From: Bacteroidota bacterium
Lineage (GTDB): Bacteria; Bacteroidota; Bacteroidia; 2-12-FULL-35-15
Direction: 5' to 3'
DNA length: 64,000 bases
Assembly (NCBI GenBank): GCA_016722565.1
Contig: JADKIU010000002.1
Span: 310,001 to 374,000 of the forward strand
Shown one piece after another: positions 16,046 through 24,317 of this stretch (the stretch's first letter is position 1; every line of letters starts with the position of its first letter). The position numbers and the translations under genes were made by a program. Below the pieces are notes generated by a model that did no database searches, had not been told where the DNA came from, and worked only from the letters and a program-made list of their open reading frames with translations.

Positions 16046-17208
16046 AATTATTTGTATTGTTATCACGTGTGCCATATCCGCTTGAAAAAGGGGACAAACT
16101 CCGTGCTTTCAATCAGATAAAAGAACTTTCTAAAAAACATCAAATTGTTCTGTTTGCTTTAAACGACACGAAGCTGGATGAACGTGCATTAACGGAATTG
16201 AAAAAGTATTGTGTCGCGATTTCGATTGTTAAGTTTTCAAAATTCACAGTATTCTTTAATTTGCTACGTGCCTTTTTTAATGGAAAACCTTTGCAAGTCG
16301 GTTATTTTTATTTTGATAAAGCACAGAAAAAAGTAGATGAACTGATCGCCAAGCACAAACCGGATCATATCTATTGTCAGCTGATTCGTACAACCGAATA
16401 CATTAAAAAATATCCGCACATTCCTAAAACATTGGATTATATGGATGTGTTTTCCAAAGGAATGGAACGCAGGAAATCAACGGAATTGTTTTATATGAAA
16501 CCTTTTTTGGCTATGGAGTATCGTAGATTGAAAAGGTATGAAAACAAAGTGTTTTCCTATTTCAACAACAAAACGATTATTTCGGAGCAGGATAAAAATT
16601 TTATTCCTCATCCTCAAAAACAAACAATCGTTGTTGTTCCCAATGGTGTGGATACGTCATATTTTAAACCCATTGTGCATAAAAAAGAATTCGAGTTGTT
16701 GTTCAACGGCAACATGAACTATCCACCGAACATTGAAAGTGTTGAATACCTTGTTGAAAAAGTGATGCCGTATGTTTGGAACAAAATGCCACAGGTCCGC
16801 TTGTTAATTTCTGGAGCTTCTCCTAATGCCACGGTTTTGGATTTAGCCTCAGATAAAGTAATCGTATCCGGTTGGGTAGATGATATTCGGATGAATTTTG
16901 CAAAATCGAAAATTTTGGTTGCTCCCATGCAGATAAGTATTGGCTTGCAGAATAAATTGTTGGAAGCAATGGCCATGCAACTGCCTTGTATTACATCTAC
17001 CTTAGCAAACAATGCACTGGGTGCAAAACCGAATGAACAAATTTTGGTAGCAGATACTCCTGAACAATATGCACGACACATTATTGATCTCTTACAAAAT
17101 GAAACCAAAGCCAAACAAATTGCGATGAATGGATATCAGTTTGTTGTCAACGGTTTTAACTGGCAAAGTACCACCTCGATTTTGGAGAAATTAATCTCTA
17201 AAAAATAA
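16042..17208 (+). CDS. Family 4 glycosyltransferase (sugar transferase, PEP-CTERM/EpsH-like group)
   Basis: 388 aa GT-B enzyme. The start is MKLFVLLSRVPYPLEKGDKL, then RAFNQIKELSKKH, the pattern of the TIGR03087-like sugar transferases. The mid region has YMDVFSKGMERR and TIISEQDKNF, and VVPNGVDTSYFKP precedes the donor domain with ELLFNGNMNYPPNIES and ISIGLQNKLLEAMAMQLPC. It is co-translated with the preceding glycosyltransferase (ATGA overlap). Probably cell-surface polysaccharide synthesis; specificity not visible. Confidence 0.88.
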   Translation: MKLFVLLSRVPYPLEKGDKLRAFNQIKELSKKHQIVLFALNDTKLDERALTELKKYCVAISIVKFSKFTVFFNLLRAFFNGKPLQVGYFYFDKAQKKVDELIAKHKPDHIYCQLIRTTEYIKKYPHIPKTLDYMDVFSKGMERRKSTELFYMKPFLAMEYRRLKRYENKVFSYFNNKTIISEQDKNFIPHPQKQTIVVVPNGVDTSYFKPIVHKKEFELLFNGNMNYPPNIESVEYLVEKVMPYVWNKMPQVRLLISGASPNATVLDLASDKVIVSGWVDDIRMNFAKSKILVAPMQISIGLQNKLLEAMAMQLPCITSTLANNALGAKPNEQILVADTPEQYARHIIDLLQNETKAKQIAMNGYQFVVNGFNWQSTTSILEKLISKK

Positions 17209-17222
17209 AAATTGAAAATAAA

Positions 17223-17255
17223 TTTGCTTTTTAATTTTAAACTGCTGTATATTTG
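17223..17255 (+). promoter_or_regulatory. trp operon promoter
   Basis: TTTG (17223-17226) and TATATTTG (17248-17255) with a 21-nt spacer match the Bacteroidota -33/-7 promoter. Transcription should begin around 17260, leaving only a few nucleotides before the leader-peptide ATG at 17264. Confidence 0.7.
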
Positions 17256-17263
17256 TCGCAGAA

Positions 17264-17323
17264 ATGAAAACTCAATTATTAAATAACATGTGGTGGTGGT
17301 CGTACTCAATGAGGACGGCATAA
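17264..17323 (+). CDS. trpL: Tryptophan operon leader peptide
   Basis: A 19-codon ORF, MKTQLLNNMWWWSYSMRTA, with three consecutive Trp codons (17291-17299) and a TAA stop. It lies between a good promoter and a strong terminator upstream of trpE, the textbook arrangement of ribosome-mediated attenuation. If charged tRNA-Trp is scarce, the ribosome stalls on the TGG triplet and leaves the downstream GAGGACGG (17311-17318) free to pair with CTGTTCTC (17359-17366). If not, it runs to the stop and covers that segment, so the terminator forms. The peptide itself need have no function. Confidence 0.88.
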   Translation: MKTQLLNNMWWWSYSMRTA

Positions 17324-17388
17324 GCTATTATTTAATACGATAAGATATCTAAAAGCGCCTGTTCTCTATGTGAACAAGCGCTTTTTTT
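17311..17388 (+). promoter_or_regulatory. trp attenuator: antiterminator and terminator hairpins
   Basis: Terminator: AAAGCGC-C-TGTTC (17352-17364) pairs with GAACA-A-GCGCTTT (17372-17384) with one internal mismatch, a 7-nt loop and T7 (17382-17388). Competing antiterminator: GAGGACGG (17311-17318) pairs with CTGTTCTC (17359-17366), 8 pairs including two G-U, which removes the left arm of the terminator. The segment overlaps leader codons 16-19, so ribosome position decides the fold. An in-frame GTG at 17370 inside the terminator is not the trpE start. Confidence 0.85.
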
Positions 17389-17408
17389 ATTGTCTAAACT
17401 CAACCACA

Positions 17409-18800
17409 ATGACCTTTAAAATTAATACTACATCAAAAAAAATACTGGCAGATACATTTACCCCGGTGAGTATCTACTTAAAGCTTCGTGATAAATTTGC
17501 GAATACCATTCTGTTGGAGAGCTCCGATTATCATGGAAGTGAAAACAACTATTCCTATATCTGTTGTAAACCCATTGCCGGAATAAAAGTAGAGCATGAA
17601 ACTATTGTTTGCAACTTTCCGGATGGAACTCGTACGATAAAAAAATTGGAACCAACTGTTTCTGTTCCTGATGAAATAACATCTTTTTGTGATTTTTTTG
17701 AAACAGAAACTTCGAATGGAATCCTGAATGGTTTGTTTGGTTATATTGCCTATGATACTGTGCGATATTTTGAAGACATTGATATACAAGTGATAAAGAA
17801 AGAAGAGAAAAGCATTCCGGATTGTATTTACAACCTTTATCAATTTGTAATTGCGATTGATCACTATAAAGATGAAATTACAATTTCACAGCATTGTTCT
17901 GAAGCTGATGCAAAGGGAATAGAACAATTAGAAGAAATAATAAGCAATAAAAATTTTGCATCCTATTCGTTTACTACAATAGAAGAGGAGCAATCAAACT
18001 TTTCTGATGCAAGTTTTCTAGATGTTATTAAAAAAGGGAAAGCGCATTGCAAAAGAGGAGATGTTTTTCAACTAGTGCTATCACGTGAGTTTTCGAGAAA
18101 ATTTAAAGGAGATGATTTTAATGTTTATAGGGCTTTACGTTCAGTTAACCCATCACCCTATCTTTTTTATTTTGATTATGGCAATTTTAAACTCTTTGGT
18201 TCTTCTCCTGAGGCGCAATTGGTTGTAAAGAACAATATAGCCAGGATTAATCCGATTGCAGGTACATTCAAACGGACAGGAGCCAATGATACGGAATTAG
18301 CAGAAAAATTAAAAGCAGATGCAAAAGAAAATGCTGAGCATGTGATGCTGGTGGATTTGGCAAGAAATGATTTGAGTCGAAACTGCAAGAATGTGAATGT
18401 GGAGAAATTTAAAGACATTCAATATTATTCTCATGTGATTCATTTGGTTTCAAATGTGTCCGGTGAATTGAAGCCGGGTGTTTCGATACTTAAAATGGTG
18501 GGTGATACTTTTCCTGCGGGCACTTTGAGCGGAGCTCCCAAACATAAAGCAATGCAATTAATTGATGAATATGAGCGAGGGAATAGAAGTTTTTATGGTG
18601 GATGTATTGGATTTTTAGGATTTGATGGTACTTTTAATAGCGCAATCATGATTCGTTCCTTTTTGAGTAAAAACAATACCTTGTTTTATCAAGCCGGAGC
18701 AGGGATTGTTGAATCATCCGATGAGCAAAAGGAATTAAATGAAGTGAATAACAAATTAGCAGCTTTGAAAAAAGCCATTGATATAGCAAAGGAGATTTAA
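17409..18800 (+). CDS. trpE: Anthranilate synthase component I
   Basis: 463 aa from ATG 17409, 20 nt after the attenuator T-tract. It converts chorismate plus ammonia to anthranilate with TrpG. The N-terminus has TILLESSDYHG, the LLES motif that binds tryptophan for feedback inhibition. The chorismate-binding half has FKLFGSSPEAQLVV, INPIAGTFKRTG, LARNDLSRNCKNV, HLVSNVSGELKPG and DTFPAGTLSGAPKHKAMQLI, ending GCIGFLGFDG and YQAGAGIVESSD. Length is typical for the family. First structural gene of the operon, 3 nt before trpG. Confidence 0.97.
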   Translation: MTFKINTTSKKILADTFTPVSIYLKLRDKFANTILLESSDYHGSENNYSYICCKPIAGIKVEHETIVCNFPDGTRTIKKLEPTVSVPDEITSFCDFFETETSNGILNGLFGYIAYDTVRYFEDIDIQVIKKEEKSIPDCIYNLYQFVIAIDHYKDEITISQHCSEADAKGIEQLEEIISNKNFASYSFTTIEEEQSNFSDASFLDVIKKGKAHCKRGDVFQLVLSREFSRKFKGDDFNVYRALRSVNPSPYLFYFDYGNFKLFGSSPEAQLVVKNNIARINPIAGTFKRTGANDTELAEKLKADAKENAEHVMLVDLARNDLSRNCKNVNVEKFKDIQYYSHVIHLVSNVSGELKPGVSILKMVGDTFPAGTLSGAPKHKAMQLIDEYERGNRSFYGGCIGFLGFDGTFNSAIMIRSFLSKNNTLFYQAGAGIVESSDEQKELNEVNNKLAALKKAIDIAKEI

Positions 18801-18803
18801 GAA

Positions 18804-19379
18804 ATGAAAATATTGGTTTTAGACAACTATGACAGCTTTACGTATAACCTTGTTCATTACTTGGAAAAAGTAAGTGATGCTTCTGTAGAAGTTCATCGTA
18901 ATGATAAAATTACCTTGAAGGAAATTGACAGGTTTGATAAGATTTTGCTTTCACCCGGACCTGGGATTCCTTCTGAAGCTGGAATTTTAATTGATGTGAT
19001 CAAAACATATGCTTCATCAAAAAGTATTTTGGGTGTTTGCCTTGGACAACAAGCCATTGCAGAAGCATTTGGTGGAACATTGACGAATATGCCAGAGGTA
19101 TTTCATGGTGTATCCACACCAATTGAGATTATCGCAGAAGATATTTTATTTCAAAATATTCCTAAACAACTACTTGTGGGTCGTTACCATTCCTGGTGTG
19201 TAAACAAAGATACATTGCCGGAGGAATTAGAAATTACCGCTTTGGATGAAACAGGAAACATAATGGCATTGAGACATAAAACATTGGATGTTAGAGGCGT
19301 CCAGTTTCATCCGGAGAGTGTTTTAACAGAGCATGGATTGCAAATGATAAAAAATTGGGTTGAATCAGAACAGAAATGA
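18804..19379 (+). CDS. trpG: Anthranilate synthase component II, glutamine amidotransferase
   Basis: 191 aa class I glutamine amidotransferase. It hydrolyses glutamine and channels ammonia to TrpE. The nucleophile Cys79 lies in SILGVCLGQQAIAEAFGG, the oxyanion region is LLSPGPGIPSEAG, and the His/Glu pair is in GVQFHPESVLTEHG. It begins MKILVLDNYDSFTYNLVHYL. PabA is the close alternative, but the position between trpE and trpD with a 4-nt overlap into trpD settles it; it may serve both pathways. Confidence 0.96.
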   Translation: MKILVLDNYDSFTYNLVHYLEKVSDASVEVHRNDKITLKEIDRFDKILLSPGPGIPSEAGILIDVIKTYASSKSILGVCLGQQAIAEAFGGTLTNMPEVFHGVSTPIEIIAEDILFQNIPKQLLVGRYHSWCVNKDTLPEELEITALDETGNIMALRHKTLDVRGVQFHPESVLTEHGLQMIKNWVESEQK

Positions 19380-20365
19380 AACAGGTATTAAATAATTTAT
19401 TTGAACATCAGACACTTTCCAAAATGGAAGCAAAAAATGTCTTATTCAATATTGCTACAGAGAAGTATCCTTCTTCCCAAGTGGCTGCTTTTTTATCGGT
19501 CTACCTGATGCGCTCGGTCACGGTTGAGGAATTAGCCGGATTTAGAGAAGCCATGCTGGATATGTGTTTGAAAGTTAAATTTGATACCGATCAAACAATT
19601 GATATTGTTGGAACAGGAGGAGATGGGAAGGATACATTTAATATTTCTACCCTCGCTTGCTTTGTGGTTGCCGGTGCCGGTGTTACCGTTACAAAACATG
19701 GAAATTATGGTGTTTCTTCTGTTAGCGGATCATCCAATGTTTTGGAAGCCATCGGTTACCGTTTTACGAACGATAGAGCAACATTGCAAAAACAATTGGA
19801 CAAAGCCGGAATTTGTTTTTTACACGCTCCTTTGTTTCATCCTGCGATGAAAAGTGTAGCCCCTGTTCGCAAAGAATTAGGTGTACGGACATTTTTTAAT
19901 TTACTTGGACCGATTGTGAATCCAAGTTTGCCTACCTATCAATTATTGGGTGTATATAATTTAGAAATGGCTCGCTTATATCATTACATGCTTCAACAAA
20001 CTGAAGCAAAATACACAATAGTTCACTCGCTGGATGGATTCGATGAAGTATCATTGACATCTGATTTTAAAATCTATTCTTCTAAAAAAGAACAACTCAT
20101 CGAATTGTCATCCATTGGTTTTGATAAGGTAGAACAACAAGCGCTTTATGGTGGAGCAACGATTGACGCGGCTGCAAAACTATTCTTGTCAGTTTTAAAT
20201 GGAGAAGGTACAATTGCTCAAAATAATGCAGTTATAGTAAATGCAGCACTTGCACTTCAGACGGTACAGTCTGAGCAATCTTTTTCTGACTGTTTGCTTC
20301 AAGCGAAGGAATCATTGGAATCAAAAAAAGCATTGAAGGCCTATCAATCCTTAATAAATAATTGA
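19376..20365 (+). CDS. trpD: Anthranilate phosphoribosyltransferase
   Basis: 329 aa. Transfers phosphoribose from PRPP to anthranilate. Signatures: DIVGTGGDGKDTFNIST (PRPP loop), TKHGNYGVSSVSGSSNVLEA, and FHPAMKSVAPVRKELGVRTF followed by NLLGPIVNPS. N-terminal helical domain (about 1-70). Start overlaps the trpG stop (ATGA). Length is standard and no fusion to TrpG is present. Confidence 0.97.
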   Translation: MKQVLNNLFEHQTLSKMEAKNVLFNIATEKYPSSQVAAFLSVYLMRSVTVEELAGFREAMLDMCLKVKFDTDQTIDIVGTGGDGKDTFNISTLACFVVAGAGVTVTKHGNYGVSSVSGSSNVLEAIGYRFTNDRATLQKQLDKAGICFLHAPLFHPAMKSVAPVRKELGVRTFFNLLGPIVNPSLPTYQLLGVYNLEMARLYHYMLQQTEAKYTIVHSLDGFDEVSLTSDFKIYSSKKEQLIELSSIGFDKVEQQALYGGATIDAAAKLFLSVLNGEGTIAQNNAVIVNAALALQTVQSEQSFSDCLLQAKESLESKKALKAYQSLINN

Positions 20366-20366
20366 A

Positions 20367-21176
20367 ATGAATACATTGGAACAAATTATTGCTCAAAAGA
20401 AAAAGGAAGTTGCTGAACGGAAAAGTTTATATCCCGAAAAGCTACTTGAACGCTCCACATTTTTTGAATCGCCCACTGTTTCGTTTAAAAAATATTTGTT
20501 ACGTACAGATAAACTTGGAATCATTGCCGAGTTCAAACGGAAATCGCCATCCAAGGGAATGATTAACAAATATGCAGATGTCGAGCGAACTTCTATTGGC
20601 TATATGCAGGCAGGTGCAAGTGCACTCAGCATACTTACTGATACTGAATTTTTTGGTGGAAAAAATGAGGATTTAACAACTGCTCGCAAATTTAATTATT
20701 GTCCTATTCTACGCAAAGATTTTATCATCGATGAATATCAGATTGTAGAAGCAAAATCTATTGGAGCAGATGCAATTTTATTGTTGGCAAATGTATTGAA
20801 TGCAGATCAGATACATCAATTTGCCCGGTTTGCAAAATCATTTGGTCTGGAAGTGTTATTAGAAGTAAGAGATAAAGATGAGTTGCAATCGGTCAATGAG
20901 TTTGTAGATGCAGTAGGAGTTAATAATAGAAATTTAAAAGACTTCACAGTTAATATTTCTCAATCATTTGAATTTGCGAATTTAATTCCTTCTGAATTTG
21001 TAAAAATATCAGAAAGTGGAATTGACTCAGTCCAAACAATCATTGAGTTAAAAGATGTAGGTTTTAATGGCTTTTTGATAGGAGAAACATTTATGAAAAA
21101 CAGCCGCCCAGAAATTGCATGTGCCAATTTTATTAAAGAAGTAAGCGCATTAAAAAATAATTTAATACTCGCATAA
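20367..21176 (+). CDS. trpC: Indole-3-glycerol phosphate synthase
   Basis: 269 aa TIM barrel. Ring closure and decarboxylation of CdRP to indole-glycerol phosphate. Key strands: GIIAEFKRKSPSKGMINK (catalytic Lys), ALSILTDTEFFGG, PILRKDFIIDEYQI (Lys), AVGVNNRNLKDF (Asn/Arg) and KISESGIDS. Stand-alone, not fused to TrpF as in enterobacteria. One nucleotide separates it from trpD and from the acetyltransferase after it. Confidence 0.97.
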   Translation: MNTLEQIIAQKKKEVAERKSLYPEKLLERSTFFESPTVSFKKYLLRTDKLGIIAEFKRKSPSKGMINKYADVERTSIGYMQAGASALSILTDTEFFGGKNEDLTTARKFNYCPILRKDFIIDEYQIVEAKSIGADAILLLANVLNADQIHQFARFAKSFGLEVLLEVRDKDELQSVNEFVDAVGVNNRNLKDFTVNISQSFEFANLIPSEFVKISESGIDSVQTIIELKDVGFNGFLIGETFMKNSRPEIACANFIKEVSALKNNLILA

Positions 21177-21177
21177 C

Positions 21178-21669
21178 ATGGAATTGAAATTTAAAAAAGC
21201 AACAGAACAAGATGTAACATTAATAGCTCAATTAGCTGATAATATTTGGCGTAGGCATTATATTACAATCATAACCCTCGAACAAATTGAATTTATGCTG
21301 AAAACAATGTACTCATCAGAAAGTTTGTTAAAACAAATGAAAGATGGACATCAATTCACTTTAGTTTATGACGGAGCAAAAGCTATTGGATATATAGCCT
21401 TGAGTACGAAAGATGCTAAAAACTATTTCTTGCATAAGTTTTATGTTGAGGTAGATGATCAACGAAAGGGCGTTGGCTCAGATTTATTTAAATATGTTTT
21501 AAGTCAAATGCCAACTGCTGAAACAATTGAATTAACAGTGAATAGACAAAATTTTAAAGCCATTAATTTTTATTTTAAAAAGGGATTTGTTATTAAAGAA
21601 ATAGCAGATTTTGATATCGGTAATGGCTATTTTATGAATGATTTTATTATGATTAATAAACTAAAATGA
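21178..21669 (+). CDS. GNAT N-acetyltransferase inside the trp operon
   Basis: 163 aa GNAT fold. The acetyl-CoA-binding motif A is YVEVDDQRKGVGSDLFKYVL (Q/R-x-x-G-x-G). Motif B follows with LTVNRQNFKAINFYFKKGF. The N-terminal helices contain WRRHYITIITLEQIEFML. It uses acetyl-CoA on an unknown amine. It is embedded tightly between trpC (1-nt gap) and trpF (4-nt overlap), so it is made with the Trp enzymes and controlled by the same attenuator. The substrate could be a pathway amine or an unrelated metabolite. Confidence 0.88.
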   Translation: MELKFKKATEQDVTLIAQLADNIWRRHYITIITLEQIEFMLKTMYSSESLLKQMKDGHQFTLVYDGAKAIGYIALSTKDAKNYFLHKFYVEVDDQRKGVGSDLFKYVLSQMPTAETIELTVNRQNFKAINFYFKKGFVIKEIADFDIGNGYFMNDFIMINKLK

Positions 21670-22313
21670 AACTGAAAATATGTGGATTAAAAGATCCCGA
21701 AAATATAAAACAAGTAGCGCTTCTCAAACCCGATTATATGGGTTTTATCTTTTATCCCTCCTCCAAACGGTTTGTTGGCGATAATTTCGTAATGCCTTCT
21801 ATTTCGCCTGAAATAAAAAAAGTAGGTGTCTTCGTAAATGCCAATTCCTCTTATATTATTGATAAAATGGATGAATACAAGCTTGACTTTATTCAATTGC
21901 ATGGAAACGAAACCGCTGATTTATGCGAAGTATTTAATCATTTTATACCTGTAATTAAAGCATTCGGGATAAATGAAGAGTTTGATTGGAATGTCTTAAA
22001 TGAGTATAAAGATAAATGTTCTTATTTTTTGTTTGATACCAAAAGCGAACAGTATGGTGGGAGTGGAAAACAATTTGATTGGAATCTATTAGGAAAGTAT
22101 GAACATCAACTTCCGTTCTTTTTAAGTGGTGGGATTGGGTTGGAGGAAATTGAAATCTCGACAGCTACCGGGATAAAAAATTTAAATTCCAGTAGCTTTC
22201 AGGGCGAGAAGTTAAATATTCATTCTATTGATGTAAACAGCAAATTTGAGAATGAATTTGGATTAAAAGACGTTGAAAAATTAAAGAAATTAAAAAATGA
22301 ATTATCAAGTTAA
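21666..22313 (+). CDS. trpF: Phosphoribosylanthranilate isomerase
   Basis: 215 aa TIM barrel. Amadori rearrangement of PRA to CdRP. Signatures: KLKICGLKDPENI (catalytic Cys), YMGFIFYPSSKRFV, VGVFVNANSS, FIQLHGNE, FLFDTKS (catalytic Asp) with GGSGKQFDW, and FFLSGGIG (phosphate loop). The C-terminal stretch NSSSFQGEKLNIHSIDVNSK holds the usual D-x-N-S-x-x-E. Its end overlaps trpB by 17 nt. Confidence 0.95.
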   Translation: MKLKICGLKDPENIKQVALLKPDYMGFIFYPSSKRFVGDNFVMPSISPEIKKVGVFVNANSSYIIDKMDEYKLDFIQLHGNETADLCEVFNHFIPVIKAFGINEEFDWNVLNEYKDKCSYFLFDTKSEQYGGSGKQFDWNLLGKYEHQLPFFLSGGIGLEEIEISTATGIKNLNSSSFQGEKLNIHSIDVNSKFENEFGLKDVEKLKKLKNELSS

Positions 22314-23484
22314 CGAAAAAGGTTATTACGGCAATTTCGGTGGTGCTTTTATCCCTGAAATGCTTTATCCAAATGTGGAAGAGCTTCGCAAAAATTACCT
22401 TACTATTATTCAGGAGGAAAGTTTTCAAGCGGAGTTGAATGTGTTGTTGCGCGATTATGTTGGACGACCATCTCCATTGTATTTTGCAAAACGACTTTCT
22501 GACCATTATCAAACGAAAGTTTATTTAAAACGTGAAGATTTGAATCATACTGGAGCGCATAAGATCAATAATACTTTAGGGCAGATTTTACTGGCAAAGC
22601 GCTTAGGGAAATCTAGGATTATTGCGGAGACAGGTGCTGGACAACATGGTGTAGCAACTGCAACCGTTTGTGCATTAATGGGATTAAAGTGTATTGTATA
22701 TATGGGCGAAGTGGATATAAAACGGCAAGCACCCAATGTTGCACGCATGAAATTGTTAGGTGCGGAAGTCATTCCTGCCACGAGTGGAAGTAAAACATTA
22801 AAAGATGCTACCAATGAGGCAATTCGTGATTGGATCAATAACCCGCTGGATACTTATTATATTATTGGTTCTGTCGTTGGTCCACACCCTTATCCCGATA
22901 TGGTCGCTCGTTTTCAAAGTGTTATCAGTGAAGAACTGAAAAAACAATTGTTTGAAAAAACCGGCAATGAAAATCCCGATTATGTGATTGCTTGTGTTGG
23001 TGGTGGAAGCAATGCAGCAGGAGCTTTTTATCATTTTTTAGAGACTGAAAATGTTCAGTTGATTGCCGTTGAAGCGGCAGGAAAAGGAATTGAATCTGGT
23101 CATTCAGCTGCAACAAGTGTACTTGGTAAACCAGGAATTATTCATGGAAGCAAAACATTGTTGATGCAAACAGTAGATGGTCAGATTACTGAGCCATACA
23201 GTATTTCAGCGGGATTGGATTACCCAGGAGTTGGTCCAATTCATGCGCATTTGTTTGAAACTGGACGCGCTAGATTCGTCTCAGCAACAGATGATGAAGC
23301 ATTAAAAGCAGCGTTTTTACTTTGTGAATTAGAAGGAATAATTCCTGCTTTGGAAAGTGGGCATGCATTAGCTTACCTTGAAAAGTTAAATGCGGATTCA
23401 AAGGATGTGGTTGTTGTGAATCTTTCCGGTAGAGGAGACAAAGACTTGGCAACGTATTTGGACAAATTAAAGATTGAAAAATAA
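22297..23484 (+). CDS. trpB: Tryptophan synthase beta subunit
   Basis: 395 aa PLP enzyme joining indole and serine. The PLP lysine is in DLNHTGAHKINNTLGQIL. AETGAGQHGVATATVCALMG is the substrate loop, VIACVGGGSNAAGAFYHF binds PLP phosphate, and SAGLDYPGVGPIHAHLF and VVNLSGRGDKDL close the site. TrpB1 type with an intact TrpA interface. Its stop shares one base with the trpA start (TAATG). Confidence 0.98.
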   Translation: MNYQVNEKGYYGNFGGAFIPEMLYPNVEELRKNYLTIIQEESFQAELNVLLRDYVGRPSPLYFAKRLSDHYQTKVYLKREDLNHTGAHKINNTLGQILLAKRLGKSRIIAETGAGQHGVATATVCALMGLKCIVYMGEVDIKRQAPNVARMKLLGAEVIPATSGSKTLKDATNEAIRDWINNPLDTYYIIGSVVGPHPYPDMVARFQSVISEELKKQLFEKTGNENPDYVIACVGGGSNAAGAFYHFLETENVQLIAVEAAGKGIESGHSAATSVLGKPGIIHGSKTLLMQTVDGQITEPYSISAGLDYPGVGPIHAHLFETGRARFVSATDDEALKAAFLLCELEGIIPALESGHALAYLEKLNADSKDVVVVNLSGRGDKDLATYLDKLKIEK

Positions 23485-24284
23485 TGAACAAGATTGATCA
23501 ACTGTTTCAAGCTAAGAAAGAGAATATTCTTTCTGTTTATTTCACAGCAGGTTTTCCAAAGTTGAATGATACTGCTACAACCATTCATGAATTAGAAAGA
23601 ACCGAAGTGGATATGATTGAAATAGGAATGCCCTTTTCTGACCCTTTGGCAGATGGTCCCACCATACAAAGAAGTAGTGAAATTGCTTTGGAAAATGGAA
23701 TGACGATAAAATTGCTTTTTGAGCAATTGAAAAGTGTGAATTCAAGAATTCCACTTATTCTGATGGGTTATTTGAATCCTATTTTACAATATGGGGTTGA
23801 ACCATTTTGTGAAAATGCATCGCTACTTGGTATTTCTGGTATAATTATTCCAGATTTACCCCTTCAGGAATATTTAGAAAATTACAAAGTGATTTTTGAA
23901 AAATACAATTTGAAAAACATCTTTTTAATAACACCACAAACCACAGAAGAACGAATTCGTTTGATTGATAAGCATTCTAATGGATTTATTTACATGGTTT
24001 CTTCCGCAAGTACAACAGGAGGAAAGAATGAAATTGATATCGAACAAGAACAATACTTCAAAAGAATAAAGGAAATGAATTTAAACAGTCCTACCGTTAT
24101 TGGTTTTGGAATTCATAATCAACAAACATTTTTAAAGGCTTGTGATTACGCCAATGGCGCAATTATCGGAAGTGCCTTTATTAAATCCATTGAGAAGAGT
24201 GAGGATTTGAAAAAGGACATTGCAGGTTTCGTCAACTCTATTTTAAAAGAACAATTAGCAAACGCAGATTCGTTATCCCGATAG
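23484..24284 (+). CDS. trpA: Tryptophan synthase alpha subunit
   Basis: 266 aa TIM barrel. Cleaves indole-glycerol phosphate and feeds indole to TrpB. LSVYFTAGFPKLNDT opens the barrel, VDMIEIGMPFSDPLADGPTI carries the catalytic Glu and Asp, GISGIIIPDLPLQEY and YMVSSASTTGG follow, and VIGFGIHNQQ binds phosphate. The last codons and the TAG stop lie inside a 20-nt palindrome (24275-24294) that is repeated elsewhere in the window, so the final residues come from a repeat. Confidence 0.97.
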   Translation: MNKIDQLFQAKKENILSVYFTAGFPKLNDTATTIHELERTEVDMIEIGMPFSDPLADGPTIQRSSEIALENGMTIKLLFEQLKSVNSRIPLILMGYLNPILQYGVEPFCENASLLGISGIIIPDLPLQEYLENYKVIFEKYNLKNIFLITPQTTEERIRLIDKHSNGFIYMVSSASTTGGKNEIDIEQEQYFKRIKEMNLNSPTVIGFGIHNQQTFLKACDYANGAIIGSAFIKSIEKSEDLKKDIAGFVNSILKEQLANADSLSR

Positions 24285-24294
24285 CTATCGGGAT
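24275..24294. repeat. REP-like palindrome overlapping the trpA stop
   Basis: ATCCCGATAGCTATCGGGAT is a perfect 20-nt palindrome. The same unit occurs at 43091-43109 and an imperfect copy at 42160-42179. Here it supplies the last trpA codons and stop. Confidence 0.85.
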
Positions 24295-24317
24295 CTTATT
24301 AATTCATTATCCATACC

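Noticed and set aside
17370..17408. GTG-initiated N-terminal extension of trpE
   Set aside because: It starts inside the attenuator hairpin and encodes no conserved TrpE residues; ATG 17409 fits the family.
24275..24294. Palindrome read as a transcription terminator between trpA and the DAHP synthase
   Set aside because: No T-tract follows, and the same unit recurs elsewhere as an intergenic repeat.
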